From positions 1,172,182-1,236,181 of the forward strand of contig VZSR01002145.1 of NCBI GenBank assembly GCA_013398615.1: a DNA stretch of 64,000 nt. Reading direction: 5' to 3'. This DNA comes from Brachypodius melanocephalos (taxonomy: Eukaryota; Chordata; Aves; Passeriformes; Pycnonotidae). The first letter of the stretch is position 1. Each line of letters opens with the position of its first letter. Shown one piece after another: positions 55,001 to 64,000 of the stretch. The notes beneath the pieces are model-generated. The model was not told where the DNA came from and did no database searches. It saw only the letters and a list, made by a program, of their open reading frames with translations. The translations under genes were made by a program, and so were the position numbers.

Positions 55001-58000
55001 TGTGGCATGCAATTATGTCACTTCAAATTCCTCCAGCTCCTCAGCCATTGACAGCTTGGGATTAGCATGAAATTAGCAGACAAGGTAGAAAGCTAAAAAT
55101 AATTGAGATGTGGAATGGTTAAAATGTTGTGGGGTTTTGGAGTTGCCACAAGACCAGAAAACAGCCCAGGCAGCAGAATGTGGCTTTTCTTCTTTACATT
55201 GAGCTGGCTGGAGAGACTTTAAAAGGGAAAAAAATAAAAAGGGAGAAAACCACAGCACCCCTCCTTGGTTCTGGAGATCAGCAGCTCGTGCCCAGCCCTA
55301 AAGGTTTTTAAAGCAAAGCTTTGAACATAAAGCTGAGACCTAATTCTGCAGGGCTCGTGCAGCTTGTGTTTGTTCAGCCAGTCATTCCTGGAGGAGGGAG
55401 AGGAACGTTCATGACTGTATTTATTCTGATTTTGTCCAGACTTGACAGTCAGCTTGCCTGCCTTGCCCTCATTTGGGTTAATTCTGCACACAGAAGAGCT
55501 TATCCACCCTGCTTTATCCCGGGAAGGCTCTGACAGGGAGGGTGAGGATGTGTTTGCCATGGCCTTCCCAAGGGCCTCTGTGGCACTGAGCTCCCAGTGT
55601 CAGCTCAGGGGTTTTATTTTGCTGTGAAACGTTGTTTTGTCATGATCATTTCAAAATAATTAGCAAATCCTGTAATTCCACAACCTTTGGAGGCTTTTCT
55701 CTCCTGTTTCCTTGATTTTCATGTATCTTACAGTCAGCATTATTGATGGTTTCCACCTTAGCTACGGCCATTCCTTAGAGAAAGCAAATGGGAATAATTC
55801 CCTTATTGTTAACTGTTCCAGCTGAGGAAGGGGCTTGGGATTTTTGTGGTTGCTGACAGGCATGACACTGATTGCAGCAGTGCATGAAACCCTGTGTTCC
55901 TGCAGTCTGATCCCCTTTTCTCAGGTGGAGCCCCAGGGGAGCAGTGAGCAGGTGGTGCCTGTCCCCATGCAGGCTCTGCTTCCTGCTCAGGCTGCAGGGG
56001 ATGGATGTTCCCAGGGTAACAGCACTGCTGCTGCTCTGCTGGGAGCAGAGCTCCACAGCCACCACCTGTGTCACCCTAACAACCAAAACCTGGCACCAGA
56101 GTTAGATTTATTCATCAGGCTTTAATATCCACTGAAATACAAAAACCTGAAAGTCTCCAGTGCTGGCTGAAATCCCTAAATTTATTCCAACGTCCCTGAA
56201 TTGTCTTTCTCAGTTTTCTTCAGGCAGTCACTAATGCTGTCAAGGGTTTTCCTTAAATGATTAAACTGTTGACATTGAAGGCTCCAGCTTGTAATTTGCC
56301 TCCAGCCATAACTTAATCCTTGGTAGTTGAAATAAATTATGATAGTTGGCTCAAATCAGGGGTGGCAAGTTTTTCTGTAGATGAGATAAGACTGAGAAAC
56401 AGTATTTTCACTGTATTTCATTCTGCTGTATGTTCCTTGCAGCCTTGGCTGGCTCTTGCAGGAGCACCTGGTCCCAGGTGATGATCAGGCAGCTTGGACA
56501 TGGGGTTCCACATTCTTATTTTTCATACTTCTCACCGAATTGTTTTAGGATTGCTTGAGCTGTTAGCACTGACTCTGAATGCAGTGTTTTCCCTGTAACA
56601 TAATATTCCTAGGAAAAATTTATTCACTGGAGCGATCCTTCTGGAATTACGCAAAAAAAAAAATCAAATGTAGAGAATCAAACCATTACATTTCACCTGG
56701 CCTCTTCAGAGGTTTTGTGTCTGCCTGAATTCACACACAGAGAATCTTGACTCTTAGTTTGTGAATACTTAAACTCTTGTTCTGCCTCCCCTGCCCTGAC
56801 CTATTGATTGCAGGTCAGTTCAGGATTCCCCTGGAGCCTGCTGCTGATCCTGCCTGTGCCTGAGCCAGGGTTGGATCAGCGGTGCCCTGACCTGGGCCTT
56901 TAGGATGTGCTTGCAGCTCAAAATCTTAGCGGTTATCAAAGGAATAATTCCCCCCAGGATGTGAGTGTGCAGAGCCTCGGGGTGGGATCATCACTTCTCC
57001 CTTTCTCTCCCAGGAACACCAGAACAATGTGATGCTCAAATCTCTGCTGGGTTCTGGAGTCAACACGATGTGAAGGGAGAGCAGAGCTTGCCTGGTAGCT
57101 GGTGGTATTTGCAGGATCCCAGGATTAATTACAGCTGGCTCACGTGTGTGAGGTGCTTCTGCTCTCTCTCTCATGCAAAGCTTTCATTTCCCTTCTTTAA
57201 ACAAAAACTTGAGAGCACAGAGTGTGGTCTGTGGTGATAAATCACCGACCCTCTGCCTTCTGTGTGGGGAGGAGGTGATTTCATCTGTTTACCCTCTGCA
57301 CATTGACAATTCCAGTGGCACTTGGAGATCTTGGCTGTGTGCAGGGGGCTCAGCTGTGGCTTTGGGATGCTGTCCTGGACAGAGTGGCAGCTCCTGGGGA
57401 GGAGCTGCTGGTGACACGCTGTGCCTCGCTGACCCGTGGCAGTGCCCATTAAACTCCACCGCTGTGCTGGGTGTTTGTCAGGTTTTTCATTAGCCATGGA
57501 TGTGGGTCATGCCTGGGAAGCAGCCTGGAGCCTGGCCTGCTCTCCACTTCCAGTGAGATGCATAAAGCAAGGCAGAAATGATTTGTTAGAATGGTTGAAT
57601 CCTCGGGCTGGTGTGGCTGGGCAGTCAGCTTGTCCCCACCGTGGCTCTGTCCAAGCCCAGTGTGCCAGCTCGTGGTGTTCAGCACCAGGATTGAGGCTCA
57701 GGGAGAACATTTTGTGGTCTGGGTTTGCTGTCCCTGCAGCTGTCTCGTCTCTGATCCAAACTGACAATTGTTCCTGCTGCAAAACAAATGCCAAATGTGG
57801 GCTAGGAGGGCTGGGGAGGGGGGCTCGAATGAAACCTGCCCAGGCTCTGTGTGCCTTCACTGGGGATCAGCCTCAGTCTGGAGGTGAAAGATCAGTGAGG
57901 TGGGAGCAGCCAGAGCCCCCAGGCACTGCAGGCTCTGATCTCACACCTGCCCCTGGCAGGGAGAAGAACCTATTGGGCCATGTAATCACCAGGTGGGTAT

Positions 58001-61000
58001 AAAATGTTTGGAGCTTTCTGCAAAATAATTGGATTTTCTCTAGACTTAGCTTTTACAAACTATTTATTCGGTTAAAACATGATCTCTGCAATATCCCTGT
58101 CAGTGCTAGCACCTGGAAGTTTGACGAGTCGGCCGTGCAGCACTGCAGGAGCCCTGATAAGCTCAAACAGGATTTCCAGGCTTTTTTAGATCCTTGCAGC
58201 ACGTTTTTTACACGTTATTTGTATCAATGCATGAATATAAAATTAAAGTGTATTAATGCTTTATCAGAGGAATGGAAAAGTCAGCCCAGTCTTCTGTGTG
58301 GTTGGAATTGATAAGATGAAATAATGCATTAAAGGTGTTGGAGTTGTAACATTTATATTCTGATTGTAGATTTCTACACCCAGAAAACTCAGCTGGTGAT
58401 CTGTGCACTCTGGACTGGCCAGAAACTCCTTTTTTTTTTTTTTTTTTTGGTGTTTCTTCACTACCATAGTGGTATGGTGACTTTCAGCTTAAAATGCAAG
58501 ACGGCATTCAAAGGTCAAGGCTTACTTTCATTGAACAGAGAAATTTTTGTATGAAATGCTGAGGTATTTTCCAGATTATTTTGGTGCAAAGCCTCACTGG
58601 GACAACATTTCACTGTGTTTGTTCTTGCAGTTCCTCCAGGCTCTCGGCAAGTTGTTCTTAGGCGGCGTGTGGAGAGTTTAGGGTTTGAACTGCAGCTCCT
58701 AACTGTGGGGGTTTGTTTCAGATGTGGATGACTTAAAGGGTGGCCCGTTTGGAAGCTGTCACAGTGGCTCTGCAGTCAGCAGCCTGGCGAGCTACGACTG
58801 GTCCGGCTCCGACAGGGACGACGCCCAGCAGGGCAAGAGGCTCTCCTGCTTCGCCCAACCCTCGGGGAGCGGCTCCTCCGCGGCCACCTCTGTCCTCCAG
58901 AAGAAGGAGACCTTGTTTGGCAGCTCAGAGAACATCACCATGACAACAGTTTCCAAAGTGACAACCTTCTCCAGCGAGGATGCTTTGCAGGATGTTTCCT
59001 TCGCAGCCTTTGCAAACTTTAAGGACTCCGGGCCGGTCTCCAGCGGTCCCAGCGATGATGACATCGGGGACTTTGGGGATTTTGCTAGAATTCCCTCAGA
59101 AGCTCAGGATGCAGCAGCAGCTGACACAGCCCTGGGTGCTGATTTCCTCTCTGGAGTCTCCTCTGAGCTGCGGGGAGAGGCCACAGATGACTTTGGAGAG
59201 TTCCAAAGTGAAAAACCAAAAATCAGCAAGTTTGACTTCTTGGTGGCAACTTCCCAAGGCAAGGTGAAATCCAGTGAGGAGATGATCAAGAGTGAGCTGG
59301 CCACCTTTGACCTGTCTGTGCAAGGTAAGCCTGCCCACGGTGGAGGGACCTCGTGATGCTCATCAAAGGCTGATTTTCCTAGCTGAATTATAAATTAGCT
59401 AATGGGGATTGTTCCAAAGGCTGCTGGAAACGACCTGAATCTTCTCATTGATTCCTGTGGCATTTGGAGCAGGTCTTTTTTCTACAAGGAAAATATTTGT
59501 TGTGCCAAAAACCTGTAAGGATTGAGGGACTGGGGAAATCTGCAGCAATCACTGAGTAAAGAGAAATATTTGTTCTTCTGGAGGAACGGGACAACCCTTG
59601 CTGCCACTTCATTCATTTTAAACAGCCTGGGTCTTTGGAGTAAAGGAGTAACTTTTTACAACCTGACTTTTCAGGGTCCCACAAGAGGAGCCTGAGCCTG
59701 GGGGACAGAGAAATCAGTCGCTCCTCACCTCTGCCAGCTGTGGAGCAGCCCTTCAGGGACAGGTCGAACACCCTGAGTGAGAAGCCAGCCCTGCCTGTGA
59801 TCAGGGACAAGTACAAGGACCTGACTGGGGAGGTGGAGGTGAGGAACTGTCTGGGACGCTCCTGAGGACACTGACACCAAGGGGCTTCTGTATCCAACTT
59901 TTGGGGGCTTCACCTGTTTGAATATGGGTGTGACTGTGAGATGGTGCCCGGGTGAACTGGGATGCTGTGAGTGGAACCTGGAAGTTTCTTCTGTCACATC
60001 TCTAAAGGGAAGTGGGAAAACACAAAATGTTGTCTGAAACACAGAATCGCTTGACCTTGCAGCCTAAGCTTATGACTGGAAATTAGTTACAGTTTAAATC
60101 TAATCCCAGCTTTGGCAGAGACCGTTTGCTTTGGGAAATGGCATCGCTTTTTTGGCTGTGTGGTAGTTATTTCTCTTGCTCATTCTGAGAAGAGATGGGA
60201 AAAGAACTCAGATTAAATTCTGCTAATCCCCATTGCTAGAACAGCAGACTGTAACAAATGTGCCAGGAGGAGGTGTGTGCAATGAAACCTTTTACCCATT
60301 CCTGTATCTTCTCCTTTTGAAACTCATTCCCACTCTGAGAAATCAAATTTTAGAGCTCAAGTACCTAGAGAATCTAGAAAGAATGGGGAGAAATTAGGAA
60401 CAGATCTGTTAAAAGTCCACACAGCTGATCTGCAAATAGTCTTTTAAAAATACCTGTCTGCTGTGCGTCTGTTGTGTAGGAGAGAGGGAGGGAGATGTGT
60501 GTAGGAACAAGACTGAGCCTGTCCTTCTCTTTGCTCCAGGAGAGCGAGAGGTACGCCTACGAGTGGCAGAGGTGCCTGGAGAGCGCCCTGCAGGTGAGTG
60601 TGGCACCTCCTCCTCCTCCAATCCTTCCCTCCTCCCTGCAGGACCTGCCTCGCTCAGTGTTTGAGACCAACAGGCAGAGAAAGTGTGGGAATCAGCCCTG
60701 GGAATTGCAGTTTTTAAACCAAAAGCTGCCACCTCCTCAGCTAAACACCCTACACTAATCTCCCTGTCACTGGGGATTAGTTTGGCTTTTCCCTAAATAT
60801 TCCAGCTCTCTGGTTAGTGGGGTGTTCCTGTGTTTGGGTGCCCAGGATTGTGTGTTCAGGGCACTGGTACCAGTGCCTGGCTCCTCAGGGCTTCCTGAGG
60901 GACAGAACTGTTGTTGTGCTGTGCCCAGGGACCGTTCATGTGCTGCTGTCTGATATTTCACAGCCAGATCAGTGCTCCTTAACATTTCTTCTTTGCATTT

Positions 61001-61823
61001 GAGTATTAGAGAGCCCAAAGTGTGAATGCTCCTATTAAATTAGACAGCAAGACATGCATGGTCTTAAAACTCTTATTTTGGTATTGAAAGTATTGGGGGG
61101 AATACATTAAGGTTTTAACTGTTCATACTTTCCCCTGATCTACTTAAGCAGGAGTGTATAAAAACATGTGATGGAGTGATGCAATCATTTCTTGTTTAAT
61201 TTGCCTCCTTTTCTGAATAACAGTTTCTGCTGGGGGCAGTCTTGTTTGTAATGATTATTTAAAGATAGAAACCCCATCATTTTATGAAATTCATTTCCAC
61301 CAGGTCATAAAGAAAGCAAACGACACCTTAAATGGAATCAGCAGTTCATCCGTTTGCACCGAAGTTATCCAGTCTGCTCAAGGCATGGAATATTTACAGG
61401 GTATGTTTTAATTTTCCACGTGTTTTACACTGAAAGTTCTTCCCTAAAAAACAGGAATATAGAATCACTCTTCCCCAAATTGGCATTGTTTTTAATCTTA
61501 ATCTTTGCCTGCATTTGAATAATGAAGAACTCTTCTGCCAAATAAATGTAACTCCAGCTTTGAACTGACCCTCCATGGCCACCCCTCCTGTGCCACTCTG
61601 GGTTTGCCATTTCTGAGTTCAAGGCTGGGGATCCAGTGCACTCACTGCAATCCTGTCCTGTTTTACATCCACAGGGGTTGTTGAAGTGTACAGAGTAACG
61701 AAGAGGGTGGAGCTGGGCATCAAAGCCACTGCTGTTTGCAGTGAGAAGCTGCAGCAGCTGCTGAAGGATATTGATAAAGTGTGGAACAACCTGATCAGCT
61801 TCATGTCCCTGGCTGCTCTCACG
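36966..61823 (+). CDS. SYNRG: SYNRG, synergin gamma (AP1GBP1), partial: exons 2-20
   Basis: Cytosolic adaptor that binds the gamma-ear of AP-1 and GGA proteins at the trans-Golgi network and endosomes in clathrin traffic. Visible exons: 36966-37006, 38339-38457, 39626-39756, 40027-40132, 40407-40518, 41649-41939, 42678-42905, 44336-44413, 45085-45281, 46024-46320, 47076-47203, 49161-49279, 49474-49536, 50967-51911, 58722-59324, 59675-59838, 60540-60593, 61304-61400, 61675-61823. About 1307 codons in one phase. Seen in order: Met/Gly/Pro-rich N-terminus, a charged helix (KQFAEEQQKRFEHQQKFLEE, coiled-coil-like), an EH domain (exon 10), then acidic Phe motifs of DDFxxF type (SDFM, DDFQEF, DSFTDF, DGFTDF, DDFGEF, DDFADF twice, DIGDFGDF, DDFGEF) that bind adaptor ear domains, and a conserved C-terminal helical region. 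Exon 1 is not readable and the last exons are beyond the window. Confidence 0.95.
37007..38338 (+). other. SYNRG intron 2
   Basis: 1.3 kb, AT-rich, no recognisable element. Confidence 0.7.
38339..38457 (+). CDS. SYNRG: SYNRG exon 3
   Basis: MIPMQQQGFPMVPVMQTNMP to GPMAMQ; Met/Gln/Gly/Pro-rich, matching the human N-terminal region. Confidence 0.94.
38458..39625 (+). other. SYNRG intron 3
   Basis: 1.2 kb; a CR1 remnant occupies 38488-38728, the rest has no recognisable element. Confidence 0.75.
38488..38728 (-). mobile_element. CR1 LINE 3'-end fragment (longest in the window)
   Basis: About 240 bp from GACTGGTTTGGGTTGAAAGG through ACCTGGCCTTGGACACTTCA to TCCCTCTGTCCTATCACTGT, reverse-complement CR1. 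SYNRG intron 3. Confidence 0.92.
39626..39756 (+). CDS. SYNRG: SYNRG exon 4
   Basis: GGMALGPMPAAGMPYMGQAS through YTPDMQKQFAEEQ; strongly conserved. Confidence 0.95.
40027..40132 (+). CDS. SYNRG: SYNRG exon 5, coiled-coil-like helix
   Basis: KRFEHQQKFLEEERKRRQFE through LRLLSSVKPK; heptad-like charged helix. Confidence 0.95.
40407..40518 (+). CDS. SYNRG: SYNRG exon 6
   Basis: TGEKSRDDALEAIKGNLDGF to HPTPATHPKKP. The donor GTTTGT is weak, but the phase and the homology of the next exon support it. Confidence 0.92.
40519..41648 (+). other. SYNRG intron 6
   Basis: 1.1 kb, AT-rich, no recognisable element. Confidence 0.7.
41649..41939 (+). CDS. SYNRG: SYNRG exon 7
   Basis: HPTPSHCAVSVSHSAFLDDE through EFSDFMQGPVE (first acidic Phe motif), then a divergent Pro/Gln/Ser-rich part to SPSNTHKT. 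The acceptor is ATTTGCAG. Confidence 0.92.
41940..42677 (+). other. SYNRG intron 7
   Basis: 0.74 kb; nothing recognised. Confidence 0.7.
42678..42905 (+). CDS. SYNRG: SYNRG exon 8
   Basis: SSLEEKALANGSDESEQEQT with TSEVGHKA shared with human. Otherwise low conservation; disordered linker. Confidence 0.9.
42906..44335 (+). other. SYNRG intron 8
   Basis: 1.4 kb; nothing recognised. The open frame continuing past exon 8 is donor read-through. Confidence 0.7.
44336..44413 (+). CDS. SYNRG: SYNRG exon 9
   Basis: VGVFPPQDPIQQIMPPWIYN to DSLVP, close to human VGVFPSQDPAQ...PPWIYNESLVP. 78 bp, divisible by three, so it could be skipped without a frameshift. Confidence 0.94.
45085..45281 (+). CDS. 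SYNRG: SYNRG exon 10, EH domain
   Basis: LYKKILETTLTPAGIDTAKL, SSGLPRETLGQIWALANRTT and KLTKEELYSVLAMIAVTQ: the core of an Eps15-homology domain, which recognises NPF-type ligands. Confidence 0.97.
45620..45850 (+). mobile_element. CR1 LINE fragment
   Basis: GCACTGGAAGGGGCTGCCCA, GGGAGGTGGTGGAGTCCCTG, and TGGCCTCGAAGGCCTTTTCC AACCTCAGTAATTCTGTG. CR1 in + direction, left edge approximate. SYNRG intron 10. Confidence 0.88.
46024..46320 (+). CDS. SYNRG: SYNRG exon 11, Pro/Ala-rich
   Basis: RGIPAVSPDVLNQFPAAPVP ... PSYPPAQ. It contains an expanded Ala-Pro repeat at 46207-46263, longer than in human. 297 bp, in phase 0 on both sides. Confidence 0.94.
46321..47075 (+). other. SYNRG intron 11
   Basis: 0.75 kb; nothing recognised. 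Confidence 0.7.
47076..47203 (+). CDS. SYNRG: SYNRG exon 12, acidic Phe motifs
   Basis: AVKPEDDDFQEFQDASKSGS followed by LDDSFTDFQGDA; the DDDFQEF motif corresponds to a known gamma-ear-binding peptide of synergin. Confidence 0.95.
47204..49160 (+). other. SYNRG intron 12
   Basis: 2.0 kb with one degraded CR1 piece (47672-47818) and T/A runs; no other element recognised. Confidence 0.7.
47672..47818 (-). mobile_element. CR1 LINE fragment, degraded
   Basis: GTTTGGAAGTCACATTAAAG, ACCATGGGCAGAGAGACACT, and CCAGCCTTGCCTTGGACACT, recognisable reverse-complement CR1 with many changes. SYNRG intron 12. Confidence 0.8.
49161..49279 (+). CDS. SYNRG: SYNRG exon 13
   Basis: VPSLLMPLPGTKPLSPADKY to ESAAAFG; PSLLMPLPGTK is near identical to human. 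Confidence 0.95.
49474..49536 (+). CDS. SYNRG: SYNRG exon 14
   Basis: GGDKYSAFRELEQPAESKYL; 63 bp, divisible by three, a possible cassette exon. Confidence 0.94.
49537..50966 (+). other. SYNRG intron 14
   Basis: 1.4 kb, AT-rich; nothing recognised. Confidence 0.7.
50967..51911 (+). CDS. SYNRG: SYNRG exon 15 (large), acidic Phe motif cluster
   Basis: 945 bp. Contains DGFTDFK, SLADDFGEFNLFGEF, QDDFADFMAFN and DDDFADFHSSKF, each a candidate ear-domain ligand, separated by Pro/Ser-rich linkers. It ends with the highly conserved MKLADVGGDLKHVMSDSSLD region. Confidence 0.97.
51912..58721 (+). other. SYNRG intron 15 (6.8 kb)
   Basis: Largest SYNRG intron seen. Contains a 10-N gap next to a T run (53560-53585) and a T run at about 58430-58449. 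Open frames such as 55835-56125 have splice-like edges but no homology to SYNRG that I recognise. No gene is supported. Confidence 0.7.
53560..53569. other. Assembly gap, 10 N, beside poly-T
   Basis: Ten N directly before a run of about 15 T. Probably an unresolved homopolymer or low-complexity join rather than missing unique sequence. Confidence 0.95.
58722..59324 (+). CDS. SYNRG: SYNRG exon 16 (large)
   Basis: VDDLKGGPFGS ... ASYDWSGSDRDD ... LQKKETLFGSSENITMT ... DDIGDFGDFARI ... ATDDFGEFQSEKPKISKFDF ... ATFDLSVQ. The ends are conserved with human; the middle is divergent but has its own DFGDF motif. Confidence 0.96.
59325..59674 (+). other. SYNRG intron 16
   Basis: 0.35 kb; nothing beyond splice sites. 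Confidence 0.75.
59675..59838 (+). CDS. SYNRG: SYNRG exon 17
   Basis: SHKRSLSLGDREISRSSPLP through KPALPVIRDKYKDLTGEVE; nearly identical to human. Confidence 0.96.
59839..60539 (+). other. SYNRG intron 17
   Basis: 0.7 kb; nothing recognised. Confidence 0.7.
60540..60593 (+). CDS. SYNRG: SYNRG exon 18
   Basis: ESERYAYEWQRCLESALQ, 54 bp. The acceptor reads CAGGAG, so a use three bases later (loss of one Glu) is conceivable; homology favours the first. Confidence 0.94.
60594..61303 (+). other. SYNRG intron 18
   Basis: 0.7 kb; nothing recognised. Confidence 0.7.
61304..61400 (+). CDS. SYNRG: SYNRG exon 19
   Basis: VIKKANDTLNGISSSSVCTE to GMEYLQ; conserved C-terminal helix. Confidence 0.96.
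61675..61823 (+). CDS. SYNRG: SYNRG exon 20 (last exon in window)
   Basis: VVEVYRVTKRVELGIKATAV through DKVWNNLISFMSLAALT. The following human exon begins PDENSLDFSSC; no such sequence occurs before the window ends. Confidence 0.96.
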
Positions 61824-64000
61824 GTAAGACCCAAATAAGCTGCCTGGTTACTAAAACAAATGTCATCATTTTATTTAAAGAGGCTTTGCAGGGTGTGCTG
61901 GCTTGACAGTTTGTTTCTTTTCTCGGAAAATGGAAATGAACTTATTTGTGAAAGCTAGTTTAAAACTCTCTAAGAAAACTGTTATTTATGCACAAACGTG
62001 GTCTTGTCTTAGTACCTTAATGATTTAGGTGATGTCCTGGGTGTCTGTGGCCATCTCCAGTAAGGCAAATCTAATAAAATCCAAAGAAGCCATTTTACAA
62101 AGCCAGAATGACATGGACATGTCTTGTTTTTTAATATCCCTGCAATTGGCTTTAGTGCTCACAGTTCCGTAACACACAGTGGAGCAACAGGGGAACAACT
62201 AAACTGTTTTCTCTTCTCTCTGCATTTGGAAATGCCCGAGTTTGTTTTGGTTCCTGCCACAGACTAAACAGCTTTTCCTGCTCTGCACTGCCAGGAAAAG
62301 CTCCCAGACAGCCTGGTAGGAGCTGGGCAGCTTTGGACATAGCTGGGTGAGGGGGACAGGCAGGGATGGTCTGAGGGGTGACCCTTTAGAGCAGGAGCAT
62401 CCCATGGGAAGGGGCTGGAGAGGAGCTGGGATAGAGAGGAGCACCCAGAGGTGCAGAACAGACACAAATAGAAGGCAGGAAAATCCCCCTGCCATCAGAT
62501 ACCTTGTGGGGTTTGTGTTGCAGGAGATTCAATGTGCAAAATAACTTCCTTTAACCGTGGAAAAAACGGATCATTTTAGGGCGTCACCCATCTGTGTGTG
62601 CTTTATATGGACTGACACTGGATCCCTTTGACTCAGTGCATGTCCAAGGAGCCTTCAGGAGCAGCACATCCCACCAGGCATTGCTGAGCAGATCATTACC
62701 ATTGGGAGGTTTCCACTGAGCATTTTAATTTGTGGCTTCCTCCTTGCACTGCAGCTGTGCCCACAGAAGGTTTTTCCTTCCCAATAAACACTCATTTATA
62801 AGTAAGGCTTGAAATTCTTGGTTTCTGCTTGAAATACCCATCTCCAGCTCACTGTCATTGCCTGCAAGGCAGGTGTTATAAATGGTCAGTCCCTTTTTAC
62901 ACACCTTTAGCACACTTTAAACCTCCCCAGGTATTTTGGTGCTGTCCTGTGATGCACAGAGCCTGCCATCCTAGGAAATTTATATCCTCAGCATTGTACT
63001 GCCTGGCAGAGGGAGCTGACAGACCTGGATTCACCTGTCTGAACTCTGAGCAATCCCAAGAGCCATCAGGATCTTTTCCTAATTTAAACAGGTGGATTAA
63101 AACACAGTTGCTAAAGTGCTTTTCCTTGGAAGATTACAGGGATTACCTGAGAGTCCAGAGCTTGGCCCCGTGTTCTCTGAGCCACAGCAGCTCCTGGCTG
63201 GTGGCTCCAGCTAAAGTTTAAACACATCAGGAGCTGCAAACTGTGACTTCTGACATGCACACACAGTCCAGCTAAACTTTCCAAAAACCAGGGACTCATG
63301 ACTCCTGGGATTCTCCAGATCACGCCTTCTCTTGCTTCTCTTCCCCATGGGATTCACTGGGAGGGGTGGAGTGGAACCCACACCTCTGGTGTTCCAGATC
63401 CTAAATGATGCAGAAGTGCCAATTAACTGCAGAGAAGGATTCCAGCTCCCAGGCATGTGCTTGGAAAGGTTAATTTTATCTTTTAAAGGATTTTGTTACA
63501 AGGTAATTTTATGCACAGCCTTGTGGTTTTTCACAGCAAATTGCAGGATGACCTTCTCATTTGCTTCACTCATGCATTTGGTAAACAAATATTAGAGTGC
63601 CTTTATTAATTTGATTGATCTGCTTAGAGATTAAAGGGTGGGGGTTTTTTTCAGGATTCCAATTATTTTCCAGCCATTCAGCAGGGCAGCGTGAGCAGCA
63701 TACCCAGAGTGTGGATTAAGACACAAATGGCCTGGGATCACACCATTTGTTAAGCTCCTTGCATTTCTAGTCATTGCTTTTATTTGCATTACTATTTTCA
63801 TGCAAAATTTGAACAGTTTTACATCATCCTTGTGCAGTGTTTTAATTGATCATTTATCCTGTGGCTGAAATGTGAGGTTAAGTGCTGGAAAAGTGACCAC
63901 AGTGATTTATTATTTACAGGTTTATTCTCCCACCCTTTGGCTGTCTTGTGGCTGGTGTGAATTAACCTCCATATCCCATTTTGCCTTGCCATACTGTAGG
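61824..64000 (+). other. SYNRG intron 20, continuing past the window
   Basis: 2.2 kb with no SYNRG exon or other gene recognised; the next coding exon must lie to the right. Confidence 0.7.

Noticed and set aside
55835..56125. Possible extra SYNRG exon in intron 15
   Set aside because: Has an AG before and GT within, but no homology to SYNRG and it would add a stretch unknown in other species.

Overview
The window is a vertebrate nuclear locus, almost certainly avian. It contains spliced genes whose encoded proteins are close to their human counterparts, compact GC-rich introns, and several 3'-end remnants of CR1 retrotransposons (the typical bird/reptile LINE). The gene order HNF1B - DDX52 - SYNRG, all on the + strand, is the conserved vertebrate block found in human 17q12. 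In birds the block should lie on a small, GC-rich chromosome, which fits the assembly gaps at GC-rich or repetitive spots. Species cannot be fixed from the sequence alone.

Layout. Positions 1-19179 carry HNF1B, nine coding exons; the first ~16 codons and the promoter lie upstream of the window. Its 3' UTR and a 7.5 kb intergenic region follow, with a CpG-rich patch at about 23.24-23.80 kb that belongs to no visible gene. DDX52 occupies 26807-32189 (15 coding exons, complete), with a short CpG-rich promoter containing two near-perfect RFX X-box palindromes and ETS-type sites. From 33.1 to 34 kb there is a CpG-rich, minisatellite-rich region broken by a 100-N gap, which is where SYNRG exon 1 is expected. 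SYNRG then runs from 36966 to beyond the right edge (19 coding exons visible, 2-20; the last exons lie outside the window). I placed exon boundaries by hand from GT/AG sites, reading phase and remembered human homologues; phases close at every junction.

The three genes are neighbours, not a pathway: a POU-homeodomain transcription factor, a nucleolar DEAD-box RNA helicase of 18S rRNA maturation, and an AP-1/GGA-associated trafficking adaptor.

I found no unknown multi-gene system. The most interesting signals are regulatory. A DR5-type retinoic-acid response element with a nearby MARE half-site and a 19-bp palindrome lies in HNF1B intron 4, the intron for which a retinoic-acid-dependent enhancer has been reported in other vertebrates. 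A tandem pair of near-identical 3' splice sites 78 nt apart lies in HNF1B exon 3, with a GCATG (RBFOX-type) cluster upstream. A long near-perfect hairpin lies in HNF1B intron 1. An X-box pair precedes DDX52. The SYNRG first exon is missing and coincides with a gap flanked by two minisatellites.
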